Assembly (NCBI GenBank): GCA_047501485.1
Contig: JAZDRN010000002.1
Location: 186,001 to 250,000 of the forward strand
Source of the DNA: Ancrocorticia sp047501485
GTDB taxonomy: Bacteria; Actinomycetota; Actinomycetes; Actinomycetales; Actinomycetaceae
DNA length: 64,000 nucleotides
Direction of reading: 5' to 3'
Shown here piece by piece: positions 46,601-56,339 of the stretch; position 1 is the stretch's first letter, and each line of letters starts with the position of its first letter. Made by a program: the position numbers and the translations under genes. The notes beneath the pieces were generated by a model, which did not search any database, was not told the DNA's origin, and saw nothing but the letters and a program-made list of their open reading frames with translations.

Positions 46601-49600
46601 CTAGGCGCGCACCTCCAAGGTCGACGAGCCGTCCGCCTGCGGGCGCACCACGATCTGCTCGGAAATCATCTTCTTCAGTTCTTCGACGTGACTCACGACG
46701 GCGACGGTTCGCCCACCGCTGGCGAGTGAGGTGAGGACCTCCATCACCTGATCTCGAGTGTTCTCATCGAGAGAGCCGAATCCCTCGTCGATCATCAGGG
46801 TTTCCAGCTGGATCCCCCCGTTCTCAGAGCAGACGACGTCCGCCAGGGCCAGCGCCAGGGATAGAGAGACGTAGAACGTCTCGCCTCCGGAGAGCGACTT
46901 GGTGGCTCGGCGCACGTCTCCGTCGGCATCACCGATGTGATCGATGATCTCCAGCCCAAGTCCGACTTTCTGCGCACGCGATCCTTTTTCCCTCTCCTCG
47001 GTGCTGATCAGTTCATAGCGACCCAGGGAGAAGACTGCAAGATGCCTGTTCGCCTGTTCCACGACCAGCTTGAAACGTTGGCTGAGAACGTAGGTGGGGA
47101 GCGTCATCTTCGTGAATGAATACTCGGAACTTGCGTTGGCGAGACCGGCGAGTCGCACGACGGGCCCCGCCGTCTCTTTCGCCCGTTCCCAGGATTGCAG
47201 GCGTTCGCGGACGTTCTGGGTCCTTGCCGCGACCTGTCTGAGCGTTACATCCGCGGTGGCCAATGCGGCTCGTGCCTCCTCGTCCTGCTCCAACGCGCTG
47301 ACTTGCGCTTGCCGCGCCTGCGGTACCCGCGGTTCTTCCTCGCCAGTGAGCACGGCAATCTCGGGAGAGTTCAGGTCCCGGGCCACATCGTGGCTCTCCT
47401 GCTTGTGCTGGGTTATCTTTGCTTCCCACGCGGTTACTCGCGACGGAGGAACGAGGGCCGCGCGCACGTCCTGGGGATTGGAGAACACAGATTCGACGAG
47501 CGCCTCGGCCAGCTCTTGCTGCCGGGCTTCCGCGGTGCGGTTGGCGGACAACCAGGAGCGCACGGCCTCGACCTCTCGGTTCTGTGCCGCCAGAGCGGCC
47601 TTATGCGCGACGAGGCGCTCGGCCGCCGAGGCGAATCCGTGCAGCTGCTGCTCAAGACGAGCCTCATCGGCGGCGATGCGCGTGCCGCGTTCGGCCAGCC
47701 GGGTCGTCGCAGTGGTGGCCTGTTCTCGGAGCCTCGCCAACTGCGCCCCGATGTTCTCCTGTTGCCGGGACAACTCGGAAATGGCTCGGGCATGGGTTGC
47801 GGCTTCGACTCCAGCCTTCTCCGCTGCCTTCACCTCTTTGCGGGCATGTGCGAGAAGCCGCTGAGCTTCCTCCACCGTGATGCCCGCGATGTCCGCCTCG
47901 ACGGCGCTCGCCGTTGCACGCAGCGTCTCCAGAGCTGTCTGTGCCGCGTTGAGCTCGGCCTCCCTTTCGTGGCGTACCCCCTCTGCCTCGCGCACCTCCT
48001 CGTGCGTGGCAAACACCTCTGACTTGACGGCGGGAAGCGGGTGCTCCAACGAACCGCAGACCGGACAGGGGGAGTCGTCCTCGAGTTCCAACGCCAGGTT
48101 TGCGGCTGTGGAGGCGATCCAGGCCTCGGTGAGGCGGTCGTGTTCCCCTCTGGCATCTTGTAGATCTCGTAGCCTGCGCGCGGTGGAGGACTCGGCGCGC
48201 TCGATGTCCTTCCGGAGTTCAGTGAGGCGTGCGGCCTTTTTGCCGCGGGCTTCGGCGTCCCGCAGGTTGGCCTCGGCACCGGGTAGTGCCGCAAAGGAAG
48301 AGGCCGCGGCTTCTTGAGCCCTCCTGGCCGCGGCGATCTTCTCCGGCAGGGACTGAGAGGATTTCTCCGCCTCGTGCAGCTGGCGCTCGATGCCCTCTAG
48401 ATCCGCCCTGTCGCGGCTCTGCTCGTCGCGTGCTTGACTGAGGCTCTCCTCCAGTCTCTCCAGTTCCGCGAGAGTGCCGGAAAGCGAGTTCATCTCTCTC
48501 ACCCGGTGCTCGAGTGCGGCAAGTGCTGCCTCGGTCGCCTCCTCCGGGGCGATTCCGGATGCCTCGAGCAATTCCTCGCGCGCAACGTCCGCAGCGCGTT
48601 CGGCTTCTTCGGCCGTCTCCACCCGCGCCAGAACCTGGCGGGCCCTGCGATCGGCCTGTAGCCTCCGCTCCAGTTCCTCGATTTCGGAGGTGGACTCCGT
48701 CAGAGCGGTCCGCCTTTCCAGAAGCTTGGAGCGGCGGTCAAGATGCTCCGCGAGATCCTGCTCCCGTCGCAGAGAATCCTGGGCCTGTGCGAGCGTTGCC
48801 GCCGTCGTCTGCTGCGCCGTCGCAGCTACATCGCGGCGGTTGGAAGCCAGGTCACGCAATCCGTCCAGTTCCTCTAACAGCGCTGCGGCGCCGCTAGGAT
48901 CGATCAAGCCCCGACCCATCTCCATGAGGTCCTCGTGATCTTGCCCAGAAGCCCCCGCCGCCTCAAGGAGGTTGCCGAGCGCGACGACGAATTCCTGTTT
49001 TCCCCGCTCGATCGCCTGGTTGGCGGAGCCGGCCATGGCGGCGAGCTTCTCCGCCACCTTCCGGTAGATCTCTGTGCCGAAGATCTGCTCCAAGAGCGCG
49101 GTACGCTCGGTGGAATTCAGTCGGAGGAACTCCGCGAACTTGCCCTGTGGCAGAACGATCGTCTGCACGAACTGCTTGCGGGAGAGCCCGATGAGTTCGG
49201 TGATCGCGATGCCTGCCCCGGACGCCTTGGTCTCGAGAACGACGCCGGCCTCGATATCCCCGGAATCGAGGGCTCCATCGTAGAGCTTCCAGAGTTTCGC
49301 CGTGACTGCGGTGGGGTTCTTGTTTCCCGCTTTGGTCCATGCCGGGGTGCGGCGTACACGATACGTGCCGGCGTTGACCGTGAAGACGAGGTCCACATAG
49401 CTCTCGAGATGCGGATCGGAATGGGTAGAACGTATCCGATCGGATGTCGAATCGTCCCCTCCCGCCACGCTTCCATACAGCGCCCAGGTGATGGCATCGA
49501 TGATCGTGGACTTCCCGGAGCCGGTTGGTCCATCGAGCAGGTAAATCCCCGCAACGCTCAAACGATCGAAATCGATGGAGAAACGAGAGGCGAAAGGACC

Positions 49601-49633
49601 GATTCCCCGTAGTTCCAGGCGGTGTAGCTTCAC
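46601..49633 (-). CDS. sbcC: Exonuclease subunit SbcC (SMC-family ATPase)
   Basis: A 1010-residue ATPase subunit of the SbcCD nuclease, which opens hairpins and DNA ends. Walker A is GPTGSGKSTIIDAITWALYG (about 31-50), long coiled coils flank the zinc hook CPVC near residue 520, and the ABC signature LSGGETF and Walker B LMIDEGFGSLDENT are near the C-terminus. GTG 49633 overlaps the sbcD stop by 4 bp; the frame is open to 49672, but those codons lie inside sbcD. Confidence 0.94.
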   Translation of the reverse strand: MKLHRLELRGIGPFASRFSIDFDRLSVAGIYLLDGPTGSGKSTIIDAITWALYGSVAGGDDSTSDRIRSTHSDPHLESYVDLVFTVNAGTYRVRRTPAWTKAGNKNPTAVTAKLWKLYDGALDSGDIEAGVVLETKASGAGIAITELIGLSRKQFVQTIVLPQGKFAEFLRLNSTERTALLEQIFGTEIYRKVAEKLAAMAGSANQAIERGKQEFVVALGNLLEAAGASGQDHEDLMEMGRGLIDPSGAAALLEELDGLRDLASNRRDVAATAQQTTAATLAQAQDSLRREQDLAEHLDRRSKLLERRTALTESTSEIEELERRLQADRRARQVLARVETAEEAERAADVAREELLEASGIAPEEATEAALAALEHRVREMNSLSGTLAELERLEESLSQARDEQSRDRADLEGIERQLHEAEKSSQSLPEKIAAARRAQEAAASSFAALPGAEANLRDAEARGKKAARLTELRKDIERAESSTARRLRDLQDARGEHDRLTEAWIASTAANLALELEDDSPCPVCGSLEHPLPAVKSEVFATHEEVREAEGVRHEREAELNAAQTALETLRATASAVEADIAGITVEEAQRLLAHARKEVKAAEKAGVEAATHARAISELSRQQENIGAQLARLREQATTATTRLAERGTRIAADEARLEQQLHGFASAAERLVAHKAALAAQNREVEAVRSWLSANRTAEARQQELAEALVESVFSNPQDVRAALVPPSRVTAWEAKITQHKQESHDVARDLNSPEIAVLTGEEEPRVPQARQAQVSALEQDEEARAALATADVTLRQVAARTQNVRERLQSWERAKETAGPVVRLAGLANASSEYSFTKMTLPTYVLSQRFKLVVEQANRHLAVFSLGRYELISTEEREKGSRAQKVGLGLEIIDHIGDADGDVRRATKSLSGGETFYVSLSLALALADVVCSENGGIQLETLMIDEGFGSLDENTRDQVMEVLTSLASGGRTVAVVSHVEELKKMISEQIVVRPQADGSSTLEVRA

Positions 49634-50853
49634 TTGGCCTCTCCCTCGTATTCGGCGCGGACGTTTTCCCATACATCGGTGAGGATTGCGGCCTCCGCGC
49701 CGGTGAGCATGCGGTTGCCGGATACCTCCATGAAATCCTTGAGGGCTTCCAGCGGGTGCATTGCGGCCACCTGGACTGGCCCTGCCCCGCGTTCCATGGC
49801 CTGCGTACGATGCTGTATCTCCAAGGCGTGCGGAAAGGCCCGGCGCAGTATTGCGGACATGTCCGCGGGACGTGCTGGATCGGTCACGATGAGGCGGGTG
49901 AAACTCTGCGTGTGCACGGAGTTTTCGGGATGCAGCAGCTCCTCCATCGTCCCTGTGAGCGTCTTGACCGGACGCCAGACCGGGGCCGGGATGACCTCGG
50001 TGGAGACCTGATCGCCCTCGATGGTCAGGAGAAGCGATGACTTGGCGCGCTCCTCGGAGAACGAGAACGCGATAGGGGAGCCCGAATAGCGCATGGGCGG
50101 ATCCCAGGCGCGCCCGATGCGTTGCGGTGAGTGCAGATGGCCGAGGGCCACGTAGGACAGTGGACCCGGGTTCTCACCCTCCGCTCCCAACCGGAAGAGC
50201 CCGGAGGGGGCGTTGTCCACTCCTCCTACGTGTATGTCGCGCTCGGAAGGGGAGGCTTCGCCGCCGGTGATGAATGCGTGGGCCAGGCATATCCTGGCTA
50301 CCTTCGCATGCGAGTACGCCCCGGTGGTGACATCCTGCCTGACGCGATCGAGAGCGGCTCGCAGCACCGTCTCATGGCTGCGCTCCAGGTAATCCTCCGG
50401 CGCGGGGCCTTCTCCTGACGTGTGAGGAGCGAGGCGACGGCGTTCCACATCCGGATCCAGATATGGGATGGCATAGACGATAGCTTCCACCTCCTCCCGC
50501 TTGTTCCTGATCGCGATGGGATGCTCGGCTTGGCGGGAGTCGGTGCGGATATGAACGGAGTGCCTCATGAGCTCGGCGCCGAAACCCAGGCGCAGGGGCG
50601 AATCGTGGTTGCCGGAGGTCAGGATCACCGTGGTGAGTTCGGCGAGTTCGTTGAGCGTGCTGTTGAACAGTGCGACCGCCCAGGTGGGAGGAACGCCGCG
50701 ATCGTAGACATCCCCAGAGATCAGGACGGCATCGATATCGTATTCGCGTACCACCTCGATGACGTGAGAACACCACATCTCAAAGGCAGGGGTGAGATCG
50801 GCTCCATGCAGGCTTCGCCCCAGATGCCAGTCGGACGTGTGAAGGATTCGCAT
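49630..50853 (-). CDS. sbcD: Exonuclease subunit SbcD (Mre11-type nuclease)
   Basis: A 407-residue metallophosphoesterase nuclease with the expected motifs in order: HTSDWHLGR, SGDVYDRG, SGNHDSPLRLG, CLAHAF and GHLHSPQR. It is the Mn-dependent nuclease partner of SbcC and is co-translated with it. ATG 50853 is the only good start. Confidence 0.94.
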   Translation of the reverse strand: MRILHTSDWHLGRSLHGADLTPAFEMWCSHVIEVVREYDIDAVLISGDVYDRGVPPTWAVALFNSTLNELAELTTVILTSGNHDSPLRLGFGAELMRHSVHIRTDSRQAEHPIAIRNKREEVEAIVYAIPYLDPDVERRRLAPHTSGEGPAPEDYLERSHETVLRAALDRVRQDVTTGAYSHAKVARICLAHAFITGGEASPSERDIHVGGVDNAPSGLFRLGAEGENPGPLSYVALGHLHSPQRIGRAWDPPMRYSGSPIAFSFSEERAKSSLLLTIEGDQVSTEVIPAPVWRPVKTLTGTMEELLHPENSVHTQSFTRLIVTDPARPADMSAILRRAFPHALEIQHRTQAMERGAGPVQVAAMHPLEALKDFMEVSGNRMLTGAEAAILTDVWENVRAEYEGEAK

Positions 50854-50929
50854 GATTCAACCCTAGCGGCCCTCTCCGACACGTTCTCGCACCCGCGACT
50901 GCCGTTGCCGCCAGACCGCCACATATGCG

Positions 50930-50964
50930 AGGACGGCCCACCCCATATCGGGGTGGGCCGTCCT
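50930..50964 (-). terminator. Hairpin terminator after the interrupted lipoprotein gene
   Basis: Perfect 15-bp arms (AGGACGGCCCACCCC and its complement) with a 5-nt loop, 27 bp beyond the full-length lipoprotein stop. Its position after codon 220, not after the internal amber, supports the longer frame as the original gene. Confidence 0.7.
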
Positions 50965-50990
50965 GTTTGAGACTAACGGTCTGAAGGACT

Positions 50991-51650
50991 TCAGTTGACC
51001 CGGCTGAATCCCTGGCCCTCAAGCATCTCGATGCTCTGCTGCAGGCTTACCTTCGCACCTTCACTCGTGTCTCCAGAGAAGGTGGAGCCGGTGAGCTGGG
51101 AAATGGTTTCCAGATTGGCGACGCTGTAATCGACGGTCAGGGTCTCGATGGCCTCGGAATCGCCGTACTCGATGTTGTGCTAGAGCCCTTCGATCCCCTG
51201 GAACTCAGCGGCGATGGAATCGAGCTTCGCCCGTGCCTCATCGGCCGTGGTAACTCCGAGAACGTCATAGGGCATGACGTTCCTGGTGGTCTGGCGGGTC
51301 ACCTCATCGCCGACGGCGTAGTAGGTGAAGGTCATGTCCACGCCGTTCTGGACGGCATTCAGCACAACCTCGGTCTCGCCGTTCTCGGCGCCCGCGTTGT
51401 TATCGACACCCGGGTTGGAATCCGGGCTCTCGTTGCCATCCGTGGAAGGCTGCTCGCTACCATCCGTGGAAGGCTGCTCGCTGGTCTCGGTCGAAGCCTC
51501 CGGCGAGGCGACGGACTCGGTGCTGGCGCTAGGCGTGGTCGTATTCTCGTCGCCGCCCTCGTCGCCGCACGCGGCAAGCGACAGCATGAGAGCGGAGAGG
51601 ATTGCCAGAGCCTTGACGAAAGGCTTCCTGAGCCTGGTGGTCTGAGTCAT
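50991..51650 (-). pseudogene. YehR/DUF1307-like lipoprotein interrupted by an in-frame amber codon
   Basis: From ATG 51650 (AGAGGA upstream) the frame encodes a lipoprotein signal with lipobox LAAC, a Ser/Thr/Glu linker containing the EQPSTDG unit twice, and the start of a YehR-like DUF1307 domain. Codon 157 is TAG (51180-51182). The same frame then continues for 62 sense codons to TGA at 50991-50993, with HNIEYGDSEAIETLTVDY, LTGSTFSGD and SIEMLEGQGF, which read as the missing C-terminal part of the domain. One base change (for example from CAG, AAG or TCG) would restore the gene. It is either a recent pseudogene, a sequencing error, or a read-through product. The function of the family is unknown. 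Confidence 0.85.
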
Positions 51651-51985
51651 GAGAATTCCTCTATCTCTTGTACGTGAGGCCACTGCGTATTTCCCAAGGC
51701 AAGCCCGGCAAATGCCATGTCTGACTGCAGCAACCAAATCGATGGGCCGAAGTGCTTCAGGCTAGCTCACGTCCGCGTCGCGAAACCCTGGCAAACCCGA
51801 GCAGGACCATCTATTTGGCCTGTTCACGATAGCACTCCGCCGCCCTGACTGTGTGAGGCCTGCTCAAATTCCGGGACTTATGGCCCGCTATAACCTGGCC
51901 GTCCAGTGATCTACGAGCAGACAACACGATGCCCCGCGAGCCACCGGAACATGGCTGCGTCGCGAGGCATCAAAAACAGAGGTTT
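51651..51985. other. Gene-free spacer between the lipoprotein and phosphoribosyltransferase genes
   Basis: This 335-bp spacer holds no credible ORF. It contains the phosphoribosyltransferase terminator (51928-51971) and, presumably, the promoter of the lipoprotein gene. No further motif is recognised. Confidence 0.4.
51928..51971 (-). terminator. Bipartite hairpin terminator after the phosphoribosyltransferase gene
   Basis: On the minus-strand transcript an outer 12-bp stem (GATGCCTCGCGA with TCGCGGGGCATC, one U-G pair) encloses an inner AGCCA/TGGCT stem. It starts about 15 nt after the stop codon. Confidence 0.6.
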
Positions 51986-52477
51986 TCAGTTATCCTTGCT
52001 GGTCACGCCGTTGACGGGAGGAAGGCAGGACCATGGGAAGGAGATCCATTCTGAGGTCTCTTTCCAGACGTATTCGCAGTCGATGACCGAGCGCGGCTTC
52101 TGGTAGAGGACCGCGACGCGGATCTCCTGGGTGTATTGGGCACAAATCCCCCGTACGAATTCCAGGGTGCGGCCGGAGTCGGCGACGTCGTCGACGATCA
52201 GGACTTTCTTGCCCGACATGCCGTGGTTCTCGGGTACTGGGTCGACGAGGCGAGGATCGAGAAGGGTGGTGCCGATGCCCGTGTAGAACTCGACGTTCAG
52301 CACCAGCATGCTCTTCTGTTCCAGGGCGTAGGCAATGGCGCCGGCCGGAATCAATCCGCCGCGTGCGACGCACACGATGAGGTCAGGCTCAAATCCAGAA
52401 TCCCAAACGGTTGTGGCGAGATCGCGTGATGCTTCGCCGAATGCTTCCCAAGTGAGTACTTCGCGCACGTCTGTCAT
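51986..52477 (-). CDS. Phosphoribosyltransferase family protein (hypoxanthine/xanthine type)
   Basis: A 163-residue type I phosphoribosyltransferase. The PRPP loop is VLIVDDVADSGRTL (about 92-105), ARGGLIPAGAIAY is the pyrophosphate loop, and the C-terminal WISFPW segment resembles xanthine or hypoxanthine phosphoribosyltransferases that salvage purine bases. Substrate specificity is uncertain. It lies between the interrupted lipoprotein gene and the hisN-rsgA-aroA group on the same strand. Confidence 0.85.
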   Translation of the reverse strand: MTDVREVLTWEAFGEASRDLATTVWDSGFEPDLIVCVARGGLIPAGAIAYALEQKSMLVLNVEFYTGIGTTLLDPRLVDPVPENHGMSGKKVLIVDDVADSGRTLEFVRGICAQYTQEIRVAVLYQKPRSVIDCEYVWKETSEWISFPWSCLPPVNGVTSKDN

Positions 52478-52574
52478 AAACGTATTCTTGCAGCTTCATG
52501 CAAGTCGCACCACGTGAACGCCGGGGAATCCCAGAAAATCCAGGGGCTTGTGACCCTTCTCTCGGGTGGGCCGC

Positions 52575-53375
52575 CTAGCGCACGGCCCCGGAGCCGAGGA
52601 TTGCCCGGGCGCCCTCATGCAGGAGCGCGTTACTGGCGATGGCACTCGTTCCCCAGGGGCCGGGCTCGCCCTCGAGTGAGGTAAAGGTCCCCCCAGCCTC
52701 GATCACGATGGGGACCAGAGCCGCCATGTCGTAGATCTCCAGCTCGGGTTCGGCGGCGATGTCCACCGTGCCCTCGGCGACCATCATGTAGCTCCAGAAG
52801 TCGCCGTACGCGCGTGAGCGCCAGCACGCGGTGGCCAGTTGATAGAAGGATTCGGCCTGGCCGCGCTCCTGCCAACCGCTGAGAGACGAATAGGAGAGGG
52901 AGGCATCTTCGATCGCTGACACCGCGGAGACACGCAGTGCCTCGGGCGGGTTTTGACCGGTGCGCAGGAAGGCCCCCATACCCTGGGCTGCCCACCAGCG
53001 CCGCCCGAGTGCGGGAGCGGAGACAACTCCCAGAACCACCTCTCCACCGGATTCCAGCGCGAGCAGCGTGGCCCACACCGGGACGCCGCGAACGAAATTC
53101 TTGGTGCCATCGATGGGGTCGAGAATCCAGCGCCGGGCGGAATGCTCCAACGACCCGCCCTGTTCCTCGCCGTAGATCTCGTCATCCGGCCGGTGCTGAG
53201 TGAGAAGGTTGCGGACGATCTGTTCGGCGTTCTTGTCCGCGTCAGAGACCGGGGTGAGATCGGGCTTGGTCTCCACCACGAGATCGTCGGCGCGGAATCG
53301 CTCCATCGTCAACGCGTCGACCCGATCGGCGATATCGAGCGCCAGGAGCAGATCGTCGGAGAGGCTGAAGGTCAT
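52575..53375 (-). CDS. hisN: Histidinol-phosphatase (inositol-monophosphatase family)
   Basis: A 266-residue Mg-dependent phosphatase with metal motifs GEE (about 69-71) and DPIDGTKNF (about 84-92), and the second aspartate in LEIYDMAALVPIVIEAGG. In actinobacteria this subgroup is generally annotated as HisN, hydrolysing histidinol phosphate; inositol or other sugar phosphates cannot be excluded. Its ATG overlaps the stop of rsgA by 4 bp. Confidence 0.82.
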   Translation of the reverse strand: MTFSLSDDLLLALDIADRVDALTMERFRADDLVVETKPDLTPVSDADKNAEQIVRNLLTQHRPDDEIYGEEQGGSLEHSARRWILDPIDGTKNFVRGVPVWATLLALESGGEVVLGVVSAPALGRRWWAAQGMGAFLRTGQNPPEALRVSAVSAIEDASLSYSSLSGWQERGQAESFYQLATACWRSRAYGDFWSYMMVAEGTVDIAAEPELEIYDMAALVPIVIEAGGTFTSLEGEPGPWGTSAIASNALLHEGARAILGSGAVR

Positions 53376-54412
53376 GAGTTACTCCAATCGTTGACTCGCC
53401 CCGCATCCAGGAGGCGTCGGAACGAGGCGACGCGGGCTTTCAGACGTTCGTCGGTCACCTCGGAAAGAGCGCAGTCGAGGGCGTCCGCGGTATGAGGGCA
53501 ACCGCGCGGGCATTCCTGGGCGACCTCGGCAAGATCGCTGAAGCCGCGCAGTAGATCCTCCGGGCGCACGTGGGCGAGCCCGAAGCTGCGCACTCCGGGG
53601 GTGTCGATGATGCGCCCTCCCCCCGCGAGGGCGAACGAGACCGCCGAGGTAGAGGTATGGCGGCCCTTGCCGGTGACCTCGTTGACGTGGCCGATGGTGC
53701 GCTCGGCCTCGGGGACGAGCGCGTTGATGAGGGTGGATTTGCCGACGCCGGAGTGGCCCACCAGGACGGTCTCGTGGCCGGCGAGCACATCGCGCAGCTC
53801 GCTCAGATCCACCGGTGGGCTCTCTGGCGGGTAAGAGGAGGCGATATCGCAGGCCACAGAACTCAGATCGGTGACGTAGGCCGGGAGCCCGAGGGGCTCG
53901 TAGCGATCCAGAAGATCGGCGGCGCTTGCGAGGTCGGCTTTGGTGAGCACCAGGAAAGGGGTCATGCCCGCAACATATGCCGCCACGAGGCACCGGTCTA
54001 TCATCCCCGGCTTCGGATCGGGATTGGCCAGCGCCACGACGATTGCGAGTTGGTCCGCATTGGCGACGATGACGCGTTCGCGCCCGTCGCCTTCCTCGGT
54101 AGAGCGGCGCAGCTCAGACGTTCGTTCCTCGACCTTGACCACTCGCGCGAGCGTGTCCTTACCTCCGGAGAGATCGCCGGTCACCCGCACGCGGTCTCCC
54201 ACGACGATGGCACGGCGCCCCAATTCGCGAGCCTTGACGGCGGTGAGCTCCACGCCGTCGTCGAGCAGAAGATGGGAACGTCCGCGATCGACGCCGATGA
54301 CGCGAGCAAGAGGTGCGTCGGAGTAATCGGGGCGGATCTTCGTACGGGGCCGAGACGCCCGGCCGGGACGGACTCGTACGCGCGGATCGTCCGTGCCAAT
54401 GTCGCGGCGCAC
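53372..54412 (-). CDS. rsgA: Ribosome biogenesis GTPase RsgA
   Basis: A 346-residue circularly permuted GTPase that checks maturation of the 30S subunit. An N-terminal OB fold (about 60-120) precedes the G4 motif TKAD (about 157), then the G1 loop GHSGVGKST (about 218-226) and DTPG, in permuted order, and finally a zinc motif with CPRGCPH and a later cysteine. GTG 54412. Neighbour aroA ends 2 bp upstream; aroA-rsgA near sigR/sigH is also the mycobacterial order. Confidence 0.94.
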   Translation of the reverse strand: MRRDIGTDDPRVRVRPGRASRPRTKIRPDYSDAPLARVIGVDRGRSHLLLDDGVELTAVKARELGRRAIVVGDRVRVTGDLSGGKDTLARVVKVEERTSELRRSTEEGDGRERVIVANADQLAIVVALANPDPKPGMIDRCLVAAYVAGMTPFLVLTKADLASAADLLDRYEPLGLPAYVTDLSSVACDIASSYPPESPPVDLSELRDVLAGHETVLVGHSGVGKSTLINALVPEAERTIGHVNEVTGKGRHTSTSAVSFALAGGGRIIDTPGVRSFGLAHVRPEDLLRGFSDLAEVAQECPRGCPHTADALDCALSEVTDERLKARVASFRRLLDAGRVNDWSNS

Positions 54413-54414
54413 CG

Positions 54415-55803
54415 TCAGAGATCACCGTCCGTCCCGGTTGCGGGCAATTGACTGGACAGCGGAATCTCCTGCGGCAGGGCGCGTACGCTCGCTTCGCCGG
54501 CGACGAGATCGGCCCACATCTGGGGGAATTGGGGAAGGGTCTTGGATGTTGTTTCGATATCGACGACGTCGACGCCCGGAACCCGTAGTCCGATAACAGC
54601 GGCGAAGGTCGCCATCCGGTGGTCCTCGTAGGTCTCCAGGCGGGCCCCGTGCAGTATCGTGGGTTCGACGAAGAGGTCGTCGCCCTCCACCCACGCCTTG
54701 CCGCCCAGGCGGTTCAGCTCCGTGGTGATGGCGTTCAGGCGATCCGTCTCGTGGCCGCGCAGCTGGCCGATGTTCCGCAGCGCCGAGGTACCCGTCGCGA
54801 AGGCGGCGACCGCTGCCACGGTGGGAACGAGTTCGCCGACATCGTGCAGATCCATGTCCAGCGGCAGGATCTCCCGTGGCCCGGTCAGGACGAGACGACC
54901 CGAGACGACACGGACGGCCGCGCCCATGCGCGTGAAGATGTCGCGCAGTGCGTCGCCCGGCTGTTGCGTGGAGCGGGGCCACCCGGGGACCTCCACTGTT
55001 CCGGCCGTGACCATGGCCGCTGCGAGGAAGGGGCCGGCGTTGGACAGGTCCGGTTCGACTTCGACGTTTCCTACATCGGGTACACCCGGTAACACGAGCC
55101 AGCGCACGGCCGGATGCCCCGGGCGCACGGGGCCGGCGTCCTTGGGGAAGGTGAAGACCTCGATGCCGGAGTCGCGCAGTACCTCGACCGTCATGTCCAG
55201 ATGAGGAGAGGAGGGGATGGAACCGCCCACGTGGCGCAGTTCGAGGCCGTTGGTCATCCGTGGAGCGGCGAGGAGGAGAGCAGAGATGAATTGCGACGAC
55301 GCTGAGGCATCGATCTCGATGCGGCCTCCCTCCACAGCTCCGGTTCCGTGCACGGTCACCGGCAAGACGCCGCGTCCACGGGCGTCGACGGCGTGGTCGA
55401 CGCCCACACCCAGCTTCTTTATGGCCTGCAGGACAGGATCCATGGGTCTGACCCTGGCGGCCGCGTCGCCGTCGATGGTCACGTCGCCCTTGGCCAGCAT
55501 CGCCACCGCGGGTAGAAAACGCATGACCGTTCCCGCCAGGCCGGCCTGGATCTTCGCGCCGTGCAGTGGGGCGGGATAGACGAAAAGCTCATGATCGTAG
55601 AATTCGAGGCCTGCGCCAAGGGACTCGAGAGCCTGCGCCATCAGGATGGTGTCTCGCGCCACCAGCGGCTCACGGATGACAGAGGGCTGATCTCCGAGTG
55701 AGGCCAGCACGAAATAACGATTCGTCAACGACTTGGAACCGGGAATGCGAACCGAGGAATTCAGCGGCTCGGGATGATGCGGGGCGGGCCAGACATCGCT
55801 CAT
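54415..55803 (-). CDS. aroA: 3-phosphoshikimate 1-carboxyvinyltransferase (EPSP synthase)
   Basis: A 462-residue shikimate-pathway enzyme that transfers enolpyruvate from PEP to shikimate 3-phosphate. The PGSKSLTNR motif is near the N-terminus (about 20-28), the AGTVMRFLPA segment and the catalytic Asp/Glu regions are present, and KESDR is replaced by GHETDRL near the C-terminus, as in other actinobacteria. ATG 55803 overlaps the DoxX-like gene's stop; the frame to 56142 is antisense to that gene. Confidence 0.93.
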   Translation of the reverse strand: MSDVWPAPHHPEPLNSSVRIPGSKSLTNRYFVLASLGDQPSVIREPLVARDTILMAQALESLGAGLEFYDHELFVYPAPLHGAKIQAGLAGTVMRFLPAVAMLAKGDVTIDGDAAARVRPMDPVLQAIKKLGVGVDHAVDARGRGVLPVTVHGTGAVEGGRIEIDASASSQFISALLLAAPRMTNGLELRHVGGSIPSSPHLDMTVEVLRDSGIEVFTFPKDAGPVRPGHPAVRWLVLPGVPDVGNVEVEPDLSNAGPFLAAAMVTAGTVEVPGWPRSTQQPGDALRDIFTRMGAAVRVVSGRLVLTGPREILPLDMDLHDVGELVPTVAAVAAFATGTSALRNIGQLRGHETDRLNAITTELNRLGGKAWVEGDDLFVEPTILHGARLETYEDHRMATFAAVIGLRVPGVDVVDIETTSKTLPQFPQMWADLVAGEASVRALPQEIPLSSQLPATGTDGDL

Positions 55804-56339
55804 GAGGCTTTGCCCTTGGTGAGCTGTGCCTTTTCGATCTTGGCGATGCGAGCCTGGGCGGCGGCGCGCTCGCGGTTGCGGACCTCGGAGATCTCCCTGC
55901 GACGCTCCTGCCTGTACATGCGCCGCCAGGAATGGGAGGGCTTGCCCGCAAGGTCTGCGGCGGCCAGGAGAACGCCGCCGAGCAGCCCCGCGGAGGTGGC
56001 GAGACCACGAAGATCCTCGCGGCGTTCGGCTCCTTTGTGAAGCCACACGGGGTTGTTGGCGACGGCGACGGGCAGCTGCGTTGCCGCCAGGACCAGCGCC
56101 GATACGCGTGGCATCTTGCCGGTGGCGAGGGCAGCTCCGCACAGGACGTTGGAGAGCCCGAAAGCGCGGGTGGCGAGGTCCACCTGCTTGGTACTGACGG
56201 GGTAACCGGCCTTCTCGGCTAACGGGGTAAGGGTCTCGGCGCGCTCACGATGGCTCGCGGGCCGAACGAGTGCATCCACCCCGGAGACGATGAAAGGGGT
56301 GGCCAATAAGGGGCGGGCGAGGACGCGCAGAATGCTCAT
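55800..56339 (-). CDS. DoxX family membrane protein
   Basis: A 179-residue protein with four hydrophobic helices in the first 130 residues and a basic, helical cytoplasmic tail (RMYRQERRREISEVRNRERA). LLATPFIVSGVDALVRP is the typical DoxX opening. Some mycobacterial DoxX-like proteins take part in thiol/oxidative stress protection, which is interesting beside sigR-rsrA, but no SigR site is seen on this side. ATG 56339; the stop overlaps aroA by 4 bp. Confidence 0.8.
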   Translation of the reverse strand: MSILRVLARPLLATPFIVSGVDALVRPASHRERAETLTPLAEKAGYPVSTKQVDLATRAFGLSNVLCGAALATGKMPRVSALVLAATQLPVAVANNPVWLHKGAERREDLRGLATSAGLLGGVLLAAADLAGKPSHSWRRMYRQERRREISEVRNRERAAAQARIAKIEKAQLTKGKAS

